The notes: a model not told the origin generated them from the sequence alone. Counted from the stretch's first letter, positions 10,705-23,522 are shown. The stretch is DNA of 64,000 bases from Kappaphycus alvarezii (GCA_002205965.3 NADL03000675.1:620001-684000); one strand, 5' to 3'. A program made the numbers and translations.

Positions 10705-13700
10705 CTACTAATCGGAAACTACGGTTGCTCGATCGCAGCGCATAGGAAAATGCTTCCTGCAATAGTCATTTTACGGTACTTGTACATTCATATATGTGTC
10801 CTTTCAGACTAGATTTACGTTCCATGGCAATATTTTGCGCATCTGCAGCGAGTAAGGTGTAATTTGTGTCTTGTTAAGATAAAATCAGATCCCTCGACTG
10901 AAGCCCGACCCTCTGTCAAAGTTTGACTTAGAACTCATATTTTAGAGAACACTAAAGAATGAATTTTCTTTCAAACGAGAGGAAAATTGAACTTTCCTTA
11001 TATAAAATCATTGGGGCCACATTTACCATTATATATAATTTCAGTGCCAGGATCTTTAATAACATTGTCGAAAATTTGAGCCATATCGAAAGTTTACTAA
11101 TCATTGTCAGCATCAATATGTTCATTTTTGTGGGAATATGCAGTTTTTTCTTAGTGTTGTTGAATAGATATGAACATATTCGCCATAACTGAACACAGAT
11201 TTCTCGACTAATTGGCGCAGCTCGATGAGAATTTGCTTCGCACGATCGGGATACTTTCTAAGGGCTTTACCAAAGATATTAGTGAAATTATTGGCCTAAT
11301 AAAAGAGCTAATAAAATTACTTCTTTCTCCACCGCTGTTGCATGAAAAATTACGAACATTTCCAAAATGGTCACCAAAATTGTTGCAGGTGTATCTATTC
11401 CGTCGACGCTCGAACATATGCATTGTTCAGTAAGATTAAGAGATTACGCGAAAGCAGAATATCTCAAAGTGGGCTTATAGGTTTTTCCACATGTTACATA
11501 CTGAAATTAAGTCTCGGAATGGTCGGAGGGGCTTCAGGTCTCAATGAAGGTTTCAAACGAATTATAAGTTCTGCATCCCTCTGATTTCATTTAATTTCTT
11601 TTTTGTTGATGAGCGAACTGGAATCAAGAGAAGTATAAATCTGTTTAAAATTCCATGGCTGTATTACAGATAATGAATTTGAGATGGACGCCATCGCCCA
11701 GGATACATCAATTACGGCCTTGTGGAGTTATTCGACTTTATCTGCCCCCATCTGTACTGCAGAGGATCTTAATTATAAAATTAGGTTAAAATTATTTATT
11801 ATAACTTCAAAAGCCTCAAAAAAAGTTTATAAATTTTCTAAGATTAGAGATTTTAGACTCAAGCTTTGCATATGTTTCCGAATTATATTAGTAGAAGAGT
11901 AGAACTATTTTTTCCTTCCCTTTTTTGGATAATGACTCTGCAAAATTTTCACAGCGTCCTGCGATATGCTCATTGTAAAATATTTTGGTCTACATGGAAA
12001 AAGTTACGGAATTTCTGAAAATACCTCTCGTCTTGGGACCATAATCTGCGAAAGTGTCAAACCTAATTGAATATGCGTTAATTGATATCCTCACTATGTA
12101 TTCTAGTAAATTTGGGCATGTATTTGAAAAGAGTAGCAATGCTTTGAGAAACTTTCGAAGCATCAAAATGGAGGGAGTTGTAACTTCTATGAGTAGGTGA
12201 AGGTACCTCCGAATGTACCGCCGCGTTGGACAATATACTGTATGCTGGAGACTATACTGTAGGACTCTCTTTTATCCTGTTCCATATGATAAATAATAGA
12301 CGGCATTACCCATTAATTATGCTCAATTTTCGATTGCAGCGTATTTTTCAGTCCTTCTTGAGTCAGTTAATCGGGACGAAGCCTGAAAAGTGTCTCTAAG
12401 CCCGAAATAAATCACATATTGTATACGATTTCTATATAAATATATTCGCAGAGGCTGGGAATCGCTTTTGGTGTCCGACTGTAGCTTATCTGCGTTGACA
12501 TAAATGGGATTAGTCGCTTTTAAATCATTTGGCGGCTGAGAATTTGGTTTGCACGCATTTAAGGAGCAACGAATAAAATTAAGCGTAACCATTTTAAAGA
12601 GCCCACTTTTGGATGGATCAGACAATGGAGGTGATAAAGAGGTGTAGAGATGGAGACTAGTGAGTTTTTTGGATATATCTTCTTTAAGGGTTCAATTTGT
12701 GTTCAATATATTGTAAACTTGGGAGCGCTTTGATAGCTGCATAACAAAGAACTAGACAAAAGAGCTCGTTCTTGAAAATATTTCCGTCATAATGTGGAGG
12801 TCTGCGTCTTGTTAAATTCACTTCTACATGAAATTTTGGTTGCAATTCGGATGAAAAATCACGATTGAACTGTTCAAAGAAAGCATTTTACTTGTCCTTT
12901 CTTCATTCTGATTCTTTCATGTACCACACAGAATACATGGTGGGAAAGCCCTTCCTCAATTGGCTGCAGATAGAAAAGTTAGGCCAAAAAGCAGACGGCG
13001 ACTTCTAGAGGCTGCTAATTGCGGCAGCAGGTAACGGTAGCTTGCATATTCAGTGTGGGGAATAGATGATGGAAATAGGAAAACAGCTGTCGGTATGCAG
13101 CAGCTTTTCTGCTGGCTGAAGTGATCTACGTATCGATTAATAGAACATAATTGTACGTACTGTACTGTACTCCAAATTATGCTGTTGAACTTCTGTACTG
13201 TGTGTCATCATAACAGCTTGACATTGTACATTGATACATATTCTTGTAACGCGCTTGGTGAAAAGAATTCTTTGTGGAATTATTATAGACAGTTACAAAA
13301 CCATATGTAAGAAATATGAACAGTCCGTAACTGACCTAATGCCAAAAATTTCTCCCTGTCGGGAGCCATCGCATTCCAGTAACTTAGAGAGGACCATAAT
13401 AGGGTATTTAAGTACTGTACGATGAGGTTATTTTTATGTCAGGTGATTTTATTACAATTATAGTATTCTAGTACAATACTGCGAGAATTGAAAATTCAAT
13501 TATCAATGAAATGTGGCTCAGGCGCGAGAATAGACAACGTTAAGCCACTCAAAAATTTCAACACCAATCATCAACCTATATCACACCAACACAACTAACA
13601 ACCATTCTGGCTACTACTAACCGGCCTTCAAACCTCTTTCAACGTGCCTCATCGGTCGGTGACGTTTCTATATGTAAAAGAGCGTTATTTGGATATACAT

Positions 13701-13900
13701 GAGAATTAAATACACCTATATTTCCTAGCTATAGAGTCGGAACATTTCATGTGCACAGGTAGTCAAGAACTTTCGAGGAAACTCCGCTCGAAGTGACGAA
13801 GTGACATAAAAGTGGTGGTGATGTAAATAGGAGGGAAGAGGTAAACAAGTTAAATAGATGCAGGAACGGAAAGTATATAGGAAGCTTAGTACTAGAAGAC
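10705..13900. other. AT-rich stretch, no assignable gene
   Basis: The base composition drops to clearly AT-rich. A few plus-strand frames of 60-80 codons follow one another between 10959 and 11902. The first contains one hydrophobic segment (LLIIVSINMFIFVGICSFFL) and then basic residues, so a short membrane protein is conceivable, but no family is recognisable and the frames are not joined. The rest up to 13.9 kb shows no repeats or RNA genes I can support. Confidence 0.4.
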
Positions 13901-14069
13901 GCCTCCTTCCCGGTCCCGCCCTGCGTCATCAATTTCCTCCAAAGCCCCACGCCAGTCACATACGACCCCTAGTCTTCACTGGCCCAAGAAGACCGCTCCA
14001 GGTTCAAGCGAGTATTTGGAGGAAGTTGAAGATACAATTTAACCTCTAAATAAGAAAGAAAATATTGCA

Positions 14070-15180
14070 CTTAAGGGAAAGGAAAATCGGTTGTAAACAG
14101 GATCCCAAAAATTGCGAAAGATCGAATTACCGATAATAAATTTATAGACGACGAGGCGAAACATGAAAGCGAGAAGGATTCAGAGTATGAGGTGAATTTG
14201 TGTGCGACTACACGTTTGATCGGAAAAAATAATATTTCAGGGGTAAATATGGAGCTTTTGGTAGGGCGTTTAAGGAAGAAAAGAAATGATAAGGAAATAA
14301 CAGACCACAAGATAACCTCCAGAGGTACCCAAGAAAGACTGCAACGAGAACATTCGCGTTGAGAGCAACTTTTGATCACTTTCAGAAAGAATAAGTTGCT
14401 GCGAGACTACGTGGGTTAGGGAGAAAAGACAGTACTCATGGAAATCTATAAACGAAATAATTGAAATCGAGGCCATGAAATGACACCGGAAGACTGGAAA
14501 CATATCAACAGATCGATATATGCAATTTTCTTCTCCCGCGTTCGGACCATCTATCTTTTGATCGTTCCGAATTAGAAAAAATTGAACTATTTCCATTTCT
14601 GACCGAGAAAAAAGAAAACATCACGTCAAAAAGGGCAAAGAGAATTCTACAGCCGCTCAACGAGGTATCCATGGATATTTCATGTATTTTCACTAGCTCA
14701 CTTCGAATTAATAGTAAATACTCTGCTCACTTAATTGAAACGTACACAGGAAACCCCAACGTAGCGTTGCTCTGAAAAGATCCGAACTCCCAGAAATCTT
14801 CTTTCAGGACTACAAATAATTGATTGAAACTCATTCTTCGACCGCGAACAACATGTTACGGAGAATCATCTTTAACCGGGCCGGGAACAGATGGGAAAAG
14901 AAATAACGGCATTTCTAGGAACTGAATTCATTTACTCGCCTCCAAGAGCACCAAAAAGAAATGGTACTGCTGAGCGTCTCGTAAAAGAGCAAGGAAAAAG
15001 GGCTAGAGTCTTATTCTATTACACTTAGCTCCCACAAATTCTATAGGTCGAAGATTTAAGGCATTCAAACTGGCTACGTAATAGGATTCCATCTACAAAG
15101 GATAATGGCCACATTTCGACCAGCTTTTGGATACAAGTACAGAGAAAAAATTTCCGTCATTGATAAGTTTCGGCCAACTA
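14070..15180 (+). pseudogene. Copia integrase relic
   Basis: Plus-strand reading with frame changes gives LNEVSMDISCIFTSSLRINS near 14.65 kb, equivalent to the first Asp region of a Copia integrase. About 280 bases further (14.95 kb) comes PRAPKRNGTAERLVKEQGKR, the classic C-terminal integrase helix (NGxxERxNR). Near 15.1 kb FRPAFGYKYREK corresponds to the end of the domain. Upstream, 14095-14360 contains an Asp/Glu/Lys-rich reading that may be the protease-to-integrase link. I see no LTRs, so boundaries are approximate. Sequence context is AT-rich compared with the Copia copies elsewhere. Confidence 0.6.
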
Positions 15181-15199
15181 TGTTTTAAATTCATTTACC

Positions 15200-17990
15200 A
15201 TTCTTACCTCAGCAAAACAAAAAAAGATTAAAAATAGTTCATAAATCTGTCATGTTTTTGTATGTAATAAGACGCTAAGCCAAGGAAGGTCTATATCTCA
15301 CTAAAATATCAAATAAAAAGCTCCCTTGAATCCCTTCTTTATTTGATAATCTCGCACTGCAGTGTGATATTGAGGCCACGAATTCAAATTACATATAATT
15401 CGTGCAGGATAACTTGATAAAATTTATGACACCAGTGTACCAAGAGACCCTAGAAATGTATTTTCCTGACGTGATGGAAATGATGAGATCGGCACATGAA
15501 CTATTTATCTTTGACGAAACGTTCCACCTTCCCCAACAAGGTAAGGCTATATAAATGGGACATATTATATTATTAAGAGAAGGAAATGGTTTTACCTTCC
15601 CCATTACCCTGAAACCGTTTCATTGCCATTCAAATAGTCTTTCAAGGCTAAACATTTAGACTCCACAGGGAATCACTACATTTCAAACGTCGCGTTACAT
15701 GATAACACACATATCCTGTTCTATATAGCAGCAAGCAATAAACTTATTCTGGAGGAGGAGAAATTTTCAGTAAATAAATACAAATAAAACTAGTTGTACA
15801 GATACAGGTGTAACAAATATGGAATGATTCTCATCAGATGACTAAATATGGTAAAATATGCAAACCAGGGAAATTTATATACTGTATCAAACAGAGACTA
15901 TGTTTACAGGTATTTTCAATCAAAACCCGCATCTGATGGAATTAAACCTTCCACATACAATAGCTGACAGTATATAATCAGCTAGAACGTATTTTATGTC
16001 ATTTTTGAAGTCGTGGTTGATGATGTGGCCTTTGCAAAATTTTTTGACGAATTAATATAGCACAAAAAGTATTTTTGTAATCAAAATTCCGAATCAAATT
16101 TTTATTGAGGTGAAATCCTTCATTGTGTGTAAAAAAATCTCTCTTCAATCAGAATTCATATTGAATAAGGCGCTATGCTGACAATATCCTTAAATTGTGT
16201 GGAATTCATCAGTCATACGCAGTTTTAAGTCCAGTTCTGATAAAGGCGAAACATCTAGGACCTGCGGAGCAAGGGGAATTGACCTCAACATAAATTTTTC
16301 ATCACATTGTTTGTAGTATAATTAGCGGTCTACTTTATCTTGCCGTTCTTTCAAGACTACACTTATCTTTTTCTGTATCCGCCTTGGCTCTTCATACATT
16401 TACCCAAACATAACGACACATGAATATATTTAACTAAATTCATCGATATAGAAACAGGAATAGTCACTCCAGACTTCTCTGTAATGGCAACTTCTGCATC
16501 ATAGCAGATTCGAATAGCTCTTCCAATGATGCCTACTAGCGCGGATTCGTGAATGCCGGGATTCCAACTACTGGGTTCATGGTACACATCGTCTGGTAAC
16601 CATTATATTATAAGTCGAAGGTACATACGGTGATCGCGCGCTATTCGGGAGAATCAGAATATGTTATCCCATAGACTTATGGAAAAGAGAATTCCTGGTT
16701 AAGGAAAATCTTATACGAAACGTGTTACCGAATACCTTGGTCCAAAGGTCTATTTCCCTGCCCAATTGTACTCAATTCTGGAAGTAAAGTGCCCACATAA
16801 ACGTCCATAGCAGATCTTATTACGTTTAAAGATCAGTTTATAGACCTTAGGGTGTACAACGCGAGGTATAGGAACTCATTCGGGAAAGCAAATTAAGTAG
16901 TATCACCCTCATTCCAATCTAAACAAAGCGGAAATATTTACAGAAGAAATGGGGACACACGCTTTGGGCCGACTGAATCGTTTATGGTGGACAGATAGCT
17001 ATGTAATCTCTCAATATGGATATTTCATGAGTTTAGCTAAAAACTTTATGAATTGCAGAATCATAGATAAACAGAAGCTGCAGTTTCAGAACGAAAAAAT
17101 AGCAGCACCATAGAAAGAAAATCGTAGCAACAGAATGAAAAAAGGAAGCAGCAGAAAAAAAATCTTTGACAGAGAAATATGAAAGTGCCTACGAAGCAAA
17201 TGGCAGCAGAAGTAACTGAGCACCGCTACCAGAGTGCAAGATTCGTCCTCTTGAGGATAGTATGTCAAAAAGAAAGTATTACTGCTCAAAACGAAGAAAC
17301 AAGTCCTCTGCTGAGTTTTATTACTATCATGAGTTGCATTTAACTAACGAGTAAAATAGTTTTGTTCAGAAACGTCGCGGTGCAAGAGGTAATTACGTAG
17401 TTACAGTTGTGGCTAGTAGACGTGTCTTTATGCGGAGCATCGAGAGACATTTTTTGGGCCATTTGTAACATATGCGAGGCCAATATATGCAATACCATCG
17501 ACGACGATTTTAGCCAAGAATTTGCCCCTATTTTTCCCTTTATAGTCTTCCTTTTTCGGTCAAGTTCGAGCGGACGAATTTCTCTTCCCAGTACTGACTC
17601 CTTACTATTTAAGTTGTGCCTTTCTAGCAGGCCTTCTTAAATCTTTAAATAAATGGCCCATTTTCTCTCTTGCCAATTTCTGCAGTACGACAGGTGACGA
17701 TAGCCATTTTTGTCAATCGTCGTTTTACAGTTTAAAATCCTTTCGCATTCCAGAGGATGCTGTACTGAATCATCTATAGTCAACGTTCATTACTTTCTTT
17801 CTGGGACTAGACTATCCTAGTGCATTTGCCTACTTTTAAGTCATTATTTACTGTCAAAGACTCTCAAGTCTCCTCTATGGGTCCAGAAAAAGATGGCCCC
17901 TTTTTCAAATTTCCAATGCTAGTTCTATATCTTCCGGAAAAGTGTAAATTTTGCGCTTAAGTACCATGAAGTGGTGATCGATACTGTTTA
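15200..17990. other. AT-rich sequence without a supported gene
   Basis: Frames are short (at most 77 codons) and show no motifs. It may hold the RT part of the 14.1-15.2 kb Copia relic in unrecognisable form. No tandem repeats or RNA genes are evident. Confidence 0.4.
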
Positions 17991-17994
17991 TATT

Positions 17995-18212
17995 GTGTCA
18001 TTGCGGACGTAAAGGGTTTCAGACGATTCATGTTTTCCAATAGACCCTGTCGTCGGGAGAGGTGTCCCGACGTGAGGCGCAGGCTAGTTCTCTGCTGTAT
18101 GCTGCAGGTGCCTTGGCGGTATACAAAAGGAAATGGGGGTGACGCTTGGAGAAAAATAGGAGGCAGCTGCTACCCTTGGTCCAAAAAGGAGAGTGAAAGT
18201 ACAATATTTTCA
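17995..18212 (+). repeat. 5' LTR of the Gypsy element
   Basis: Shares blocks with 23059-23271: GGTGTC(C)CGAC, GAGG(A/C)GCAGGCT, TGCTGCAGGTGCC / TCCTGCAGGTACG, GGGGGTGACGCTT and a GAGTGAAAGTACAA / GAGTAAAAGTACAA end block. Ends in TTTCA at 18212. The left edge is set by spacing to the right copy and may be off by 10 bp. Confidence 0.75.
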
Positions 18213-18230
18213 TGGTACCGACGCATTCAG
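18213..18230 (+). other. candidate primer-binding site
   Basis: The bases directly after the 5' LTR read TGGTACCGACGCATTCA. A TGG start immediately inside the LTR is usual for tRNA-primed elements (complement of a tRNA CCA end). Which tRNA is used cannot be told from the window. Confidence 0.45.
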
Positions 18231-18309
18231 GGTCGATCGTCGTGAACAGCAGCCCCGCTTATGTTTCTTTTGACGGAAATCTTTGAAGTTTCGCGCTTCC
18301 TTTTTTCGT

Positions 18310-19170
18310 ACGAAAATGTCGCCACGCGCGTCAAAAGCCAAAACGAGAAGGCCCTCCAGATTCTTTTTTATGTTGAGGGGAAGTCATTCGAATGGTAGTA
18401 CGAGAATTACGTGCAGGATGGAATCCTAACTGAGGAAACCCAGAAGTATGATGCTGTGAAAAGCAAGTTTCTAGTCGAGTTTTCGAAAAAGCTCGACCCG
18501 GAGGAAGAAGTTAACGAAGCCTGGGTCCCCGGATTGGATATATAGGACTTCACAGCGGCTCACTAGAAAGATTCGAAGCCTTATACAGGAGGGTCAGCTT
18601 CAGTGATGCGGCTTGGTTTGGGTTACTTCGTAAATATGTCGCGGGGCACCCAGAGTTGGCGCAGATCGTGATGTAGTGCGTCTGATCATAATATAATGGA
18701 CTGAAGAAGGGGATGGGGTACCTTTTTATCGGTCATATAGAATTTTTTAAAAAGTGCACACAATAATCTTAAGCGCCTGTGGCCCCGAAGAAGATTCTAT
18801 AGAGGCTGAATGTTTGCAACAATAACATGCAGAAGCTCGAAATAAAGGTCGACCAGCTTGCTGATCAGCTGGCCTAGCTCTCCTTTTTCGTGAGGAAACA
18901 GATATATAAGGCTACACCGGCAGTGCCTTTCTGTGAGGACTTCAGTTACAGCTATTGCGGGCAGTGGGATCACCGCGCAACCCTATGTCCACAAGATCCC
19001 CAAAGGAACACTTGGTGCACATTTTGTGGGAGAGGGAGCCATTCTAAGGAAAATTTCTGGCCTAAGAGACAGAACAATGGGGATCGTCGAGTTAGGTTTG
19101 TGACTGCTCGGCTCGAGTCCGGAAAGAAACTCATGTTGCAAAAAAAGAAGACAAAGAGCCTTTAGCAGTC
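18310..19170 (+). pseudogene. Gypsy gag with two degenerate zinc knuckles
   Basis: The first 550 bases are gag-like in position but heavily frameshifted. The last open part (18890-19165, 91 codons) carries two CCHC knuckles in tandem. The first has Tyr in place of the first Cys (YSYCGQWDHRATLC) and the second has Phe in place of the last Cys (CTFCGRGSHSKENF). Each therefore lost one metal ligand by a single-base change (inference). Two tandem knuckles before the protease are usual for chromovirus-like Gypsy gag. The frame stops at 19165 before the protease frame starts. Confidence 0.65.
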
Positions 19171-19257
19171 GTTTTCGAGTCTCAGAACAGTAATTAGGTT
19201 GCCACAGACAAGAGAAACGCTGAAGTCGAGGCCCTCCCAAAACATAGGAGAGAAAAC

Positions 19258-20080
19258 ATGATTTATTTCCACGGCCTTTTGAACAAGGCACCAATTCTTC
19301 CCCCAAATTTGGTTGTCTCAACGTCCAGTAAGAAAAATAACGAGGTCCGAATAGCCAACAAGATATCAGTCAGCTTGAAGTACCATGTACGAAAGTATAA
19401 TGTGGTCACGGAGCTTGCTTCTGCCCCGTCAGAGATGAACTTTGGCCAGCTTCTTCGCGGGGATGCGGAAAAAGCTAGGAAGCGACTTAAAATATTGGTT
19501 GTGAAGACCCTGTCGGTTACTCAAGCCTCCGTAGCTAACCCGTTGAGTGACCTTCTCCGGTTGGAGTTCGTCGCAGTAAAGTACAACGGGACGGAGACAC
19601 ATACACTATTGGATAATGGAGCCGTTCAAAATCTCATGCCATGGCATTTTTGCAAAAAAAACTGGCGCTAGCGGTGGCGGCTACGGATCGCCAAATGACC
19701 ATTGCGGATGTGACGGTTGCCCATGTTCTAGTTTTCGTGGAATAGTTCCCAGTATATTTTGGATCGTTGTTCGTGCCTGTTAGTTTCTCTGTGGTGCGAA
19801 ATGCCCCGTTCGATTCCATTATCGGAAGTACGAGCCTAGAGTCCCCGCAGGCGAAACTTGACTATGGACGTCAACAGGTCACGTTAGCGGTTGAGAAGAG
19901 GGAATTACTTTTACAACTACTCAGCGAGCCTCCCGTGATCGATTGGACACGCAATGAAAGTGAGTATTTCACATATTCCGAGGAATCGGAGGACGAGCAG
20001 TTTCCCGCTTCATCCTCATGGGTTCGAATCGCAGTGATAGTGGATCGGATACTGGGCATGATCTGGTGCTGTAAATCTTG
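19258..20080 (+). pseudogene. Gypsy aspartic protease region
   Basis: The 137-codon frame at 19258-19671 ends with HTLLDNGAVQNLMPWHFC, a retropepsin active site in which the usual D(T/S)GA is DNGA. Substitution at this residue is expected to abolish activity. A second frame (19767-20081, 104 codons) carries on with FDSIIGSTSLESPQAKLDYG, equivalent to the C-terminal flap and ILG strand (dxILGxxwL), followed by an acidic linker. The two are separated by a shift near 19.68 kb. Confidence 0.65.
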
Positions 20081-20084
20081 AACA

Positions 20085-20870
20085 GGGAACCTTACGAGCC
20101 GGATTTGAGAGGATCAACGGAGAGTGGAGAGTCGGGGAAGACGAAAATTTAGAGCGGCCTGCTCTACTCATCTCTAAGGTTAAGCACCTGGAAGGAAAGA
20201 AAGATAGGGCACTATTGATGTCACGAAAAGACGATAGCTTGGGACATCCACGGTCTCAAGCCGGCTAACCTCCGAGTGGTTCATTCCCTTTATTTGACGG
20301 ACGGCAATCCGATTCATTCAGAGACTCGCCGTCGATGACCTCGCGGGCGCCAGAGGCTTGTCGACTTCGGATCTATACATAGGCTACTAGTAGGTGCAGC
20401 TGCCGGAGGAATGTGAGTGGATGACCAAATTCGTATGTTGCTATGGAACCTGCAAGTGCGAAGTGATGTATTTCTGGTTAATGAACACACCGTCGAAGTT
20501 TTAGGAGATGATCGATGGATTTCTTCCGGGCTTTTCGTTCGCAATATTTGATGTCAATGACCTGTTTATATTATCCAAAACATGGACGAACACGTCGGCT
20601 ATTGCAAGGAAGCCTTTAAGAGAATTAAAAACTCAAACCTGAGGATCAATTTGCAGCTTCGATCAGTCGGAGGTGAAGCTTCTCGTTCACGTCGTCCACA
20701 CCGCTGGGTTGAAAGTAGACTTTGATGAGATCAAGGACATGTTGGAGGCTCCAGCTCCAAAGAACGTAACCGAGCTCAGTATTTTTCTCGCTCTTGCAGG
20801 AGACTGTCGACGGTTTATAAGGCACATCACAGAAATTTTGCAGTGCTGCATGTTGCTACGGTTGTAAAGG
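20085..20870 (+). pseudogene. Gypsy reverse transcriptase remnant
   Basis: The plus strand shows a broken RT. Around 20.55 kb, FDVNDLFILSKTW aligns with the catalytic (Y/F)xDDLFIFSKTW box, with the first Asp replaced, so RT is inactive. At 20673-20867 a 64-codon frame, HVVHTAGLKVDFDEIKDMLE followed by APAPKNVTELSIFLALAGDC, is the connection after the palm (GHxVSxxGLxxDPxKI, WPxPxNxxELrSFLGLaxYYRRFI). The N-terminal RT blocks lie in fragmented frames upstream of 20.5 kb. Confidence 0.7.
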
Positions 20871-20879
20871 AGCCCTGTA

Positions 20880-21480
20880 AATGGACAGAAAAGATGCAGC
20901 AGGCTTTCGAGGATCTCAAGATGAAGCTAAAAAGGCCACCTGTTTTTGCCTTCCCTCACTTTGACTCTCCCGTCTGTTTTTGAAACGTATGCGTCCTCGG
21001 TGGCGTTGGGAGTCGTGCTGGCCCAGAAGAAGGAGGGTCTAAAGGTGAACCCGATTCAGTTGGCGTCCCGTACGATGTCGAAGCAAGAGCTTTGATACTC
21101 CATCAGCGAAATAGAAGCGCGCAAAATCATTTTCGCGCTGGAAATTTTCGAGTTTAAGTATTCTCTCAGAAACACTTTTCTATTTACACCGATCACCAGG
21201 CTTTACAAACCACATTTAAAAAAAGTATATTTATGGACAGTTGGAACTTTGGGTTAGATCTGAAGTACGAGTACAACTTCGAGGTTAAAACCGCCCGGGG
21301 TCTTCGAATACGACATACAATTACCTCTCCCGTCAGCCCATAGAGGAAGAAGGTAAGGCGGGAGATGAAAATTTGACGGGGGTTCGTTGCCACCGTTCAA
21401 TGGGCGAGACCCTAAGCTATCCAATTTGGTGCACAAGTTGCTGGACGTTGCAAGGTTCTTGGCGGGGAGCAGGTTCAAGA
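20880..21480 (+). pseudogene. Gypsy RNase H remnant
   Basis: Near 20.98 kb the reading FETYASSVALGVVLAQKKEG matches the Gypsy RNase H start (TDASxxgiGavLxQ) with the catalytic Asp of TDAS replaced by Tyr. It is followed by PIQLASRTMSKQEL (PIaFxSRxLsxxExxYs) and then, after shifts, the region where the last Asp is found. It immediately follows the RT connection domain. Confidence 0.65.
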
Positions 21481-21489
21481 GACAAATCA

Positions 21490-22340
21490 GAAGAAGAGAG
21501 TTGCTATAAGACTAAGCGCAAAGAAGTTCATGATGTGTAACTACACCTTGTTCCGTAGAGAGAAGGATGGCCTTGGAGTGGTGCCGTACCCTGGACAGCG
21601 CGTGGAAATTCTTGCTACTTTCCATGATATTGGGAAGTGGACTCGACAAGGAAGTTAGTAAGGAGTCGCTTCTGGCGGCCCTGAGTCCATCGTAACGTGA
21701 CGGATCATGTTAGTTCATGCGACGTTTTTCAAAACGCGAGGAGGCTTTCGAAGTACCATACGAGCCAGCGAGCTCCATTTACTTTTTTATTCGAGACTTT
21801 TCTGTCGACCTCGCTGGCCTATTCGTCTAAGACCGGTAAAAGGTTCGCACTGGTCGCGGTGGAACATCTGACTGGGTGGCCAATTGCAAGTGCAACAGAG
21901 GATTCGATTTAAATTATCTCTGTACAGTTCATCCAACAGGAGATACTTATTCCTTTTAGACCGCCGTGGAGGGTTGTTTCAGACAATACCACCGCCTTCA
22001 TGGCGGCTGCTGTGCAGTATTTCATTTGTAGTAAGTTTGTTGACTCGAAGGCAGTAATAGCTCACGCTCCGTTGGCGAACGAGAGGGCGGGTAGGATGGC
22101 TGGGCTGATCAAACATGCTATTAAGAAGAAAATGGTTGAAAATGGAGGAGACTGAGCGGATTGAATTTCACAAGTTCTTTGAGGTTATTTTTATCGTAGT
22201 CGTGGTCCCATCCCTTCTCCGTTCCTTATAATGTACGGCATCAACGCCAGAATGTTAGTGAGCGAAGCAGTGGCACTCCTCAGTACTTTGTCGCGCCAAC
22301 TGTTTTCTGCGCGTCATTAAAGACTTCGAGAAGGGGTGAC
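21490..22340 (+). pseudogene. Gypsy integrase remnant
   Basis: A 71-codon frame (21697-21912) begins at a Met preceding SCDVFQNARRLSKYHTSQRA, the HHCC-to-core link. It continues with SSKTGKRFALVAVEHLTGWP, the standard first strand of a Gypsy integrase (sxxGxxyilvavDxfTgw) with the first catalytic Asp read as Glu (VEHL). About 21.96-22.14 kb reads PPWRVVSDNTTAF (second Asp) and later ANERAGRMAGLIKHAIKK (third acidic residue helix). Frame shifts separate the parts. It ends by about 22.34 kb. Confidence 0.7.
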
Positions 22341-22699
22341 AAAAAGAAGAGGGCGGACAGGAGGGAGGTGGCTAATAGGATCCGGGGATTGCTGGATGCC
22401 AAGAAGGAAGGGAGATGCGAAAAAGAAGGAAAAAGAAACCGGTGAAGGCCGCCGTGCCCGGGTACGATATCTGGCAACCCACGCTGCGATCCGACAAAAT
22501 AGCCCCACGAACACCACCCCACGACCACGCAAAGTACTGCACTGCCTGACTGCACCTTCGTTTATGAGTGTTTTGGGATAAGACTTTACTCGTTCGCTGG
22601 TGTAGAAGGAAGGAGGCAGCAGTGTACAGAGATCGCATAGCGGGCACAATAAACTGTTGCCGGACGGCAGCTTAGGGAGAAAAACGCAGCAGAGAATGG

Positions 22700-22960
22700 G
22701 TCGGGAGATTTAGAGACCAGAAGAGGCCAGAATATTTGGAGACCGGAGCGCTAGGTGTGTCGAAGCGCTCGAGGAGCCTGAGTATTCGGAGGTCGGTTTG
22801 TACGGAGAATGGAGTGCTTGGAAAGGCCTTTGTATTAGGAGGCCGGATATTATGGAGGTTGGAGTGCTTAGGGAGGCCAGAGTGTTAGTAGAAGAGCGGT
22901 TGGGAAGGCCGGCGTGTTATGAAGGCCGGCGTGTTCGAGAGGTCAGAGCGCAGTGGAATG
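22700..22960 (+). repeat. degenerate GGAGGCCGGAGTGTT-type tandem repeat
   Basis: Within the Gypsy 3' untranslated part a purine-rich motif recurs roughly every 20-40 bases, in forms such as GGAGACCGGAGCGCT, GGAGGTCGGTTTG, GGAGGCCGGATATT, GGAGGTTGGAGTGCT, GGAGGCCAGAGTGTT and GAAGGCCGGCGTGTT. At least eight variants can be counted. No reading frame explains it. Confidence 0.6.
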
Positions 22961-23040
22961 AGAACTGTTTTGTGTTCAAAAGGGAGAAAAAATTTTTTGT
23001 GTTTTACTTTTGGAAGATATGTCCGATCGTGTTCAAAATG

Positions 23041-23058
23041 GAAAAACAGAAAGGGAGC
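23041..23058 (+). other. candidate polypurine tract
   Basis: GAAAAACAGAAAGGGAGC lies directly before the TG that starts the 3' LTR. This is the location and composition expected of the plus-strand primer. Confidence 0.45.
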
Positions 23059-23271
23059 TGTGCAGCTGTATGCCGGGGAGTGGCATACTGTACAGTGAGG
23101 GGGGTCATATCATTGGGACAGGTGTCCGACTGAGGAGCAGGCTGGCTCGCTACTGTATCCTGCAGGTACGTTGGCGGCATAAAAAATGAGGGGGGTGACG
23201 CTTATAGAAAAAGAAAAGAAGGCTGATGTTAAGCTTGATCCAAGAGTAAGAGTAAAAGTACAAGCATTTCA
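23059..23271 (+). repeat. 3' LTR of the Gypsy element
   Basis: Begins TGTGCAGCTG and ends CATTTCA, and shares the blocks listed for 17995-18212 in the same order and spacing. Confidence 0.75.
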
Positions 23272-23522
23272 GACTCAGCCTTACATCTGTAATCAGGAAT
23301 GAGCCCCAAATTCCCCTCCTGTTTTCAAATAATATCAGCTGTGTGCAAATCTCAGCAGTGAACAGCTCCACCATTGTCTACATATGATAGGCTTATCGCA
23401 AATATAGGTCAATTTAAATAGGTTCACGCAAAACTCTTTTAAGAACTTACTGTATGATTCAGTGCAGTACAATGCATTTGTTTTGCACGTAGGGAAGTAT
23501 TTGGGTGTTTAACGGTACTTTT

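Larger units (their letters stand above)
17995..23271 (+). mobile_element. Gypsy LTR retrotransposon, decayed
   Basis: Direct repeats of about 215 bp (17995-18212 and 23059-23271) flank 4.85 kb of interior with gag, two zinc knuckles, protease, RT, RNase H and integrase in Gypsy order on the plus strand. A candidate primer-binding site follows the 5' LTR and a purine-rich tract precedes the 3' LTR. The LTR copies have diverged considerably by eye and the interior has many frameshifts, so this is an old copy. No clear target-site duplication is seen. Confidence 0.85.
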
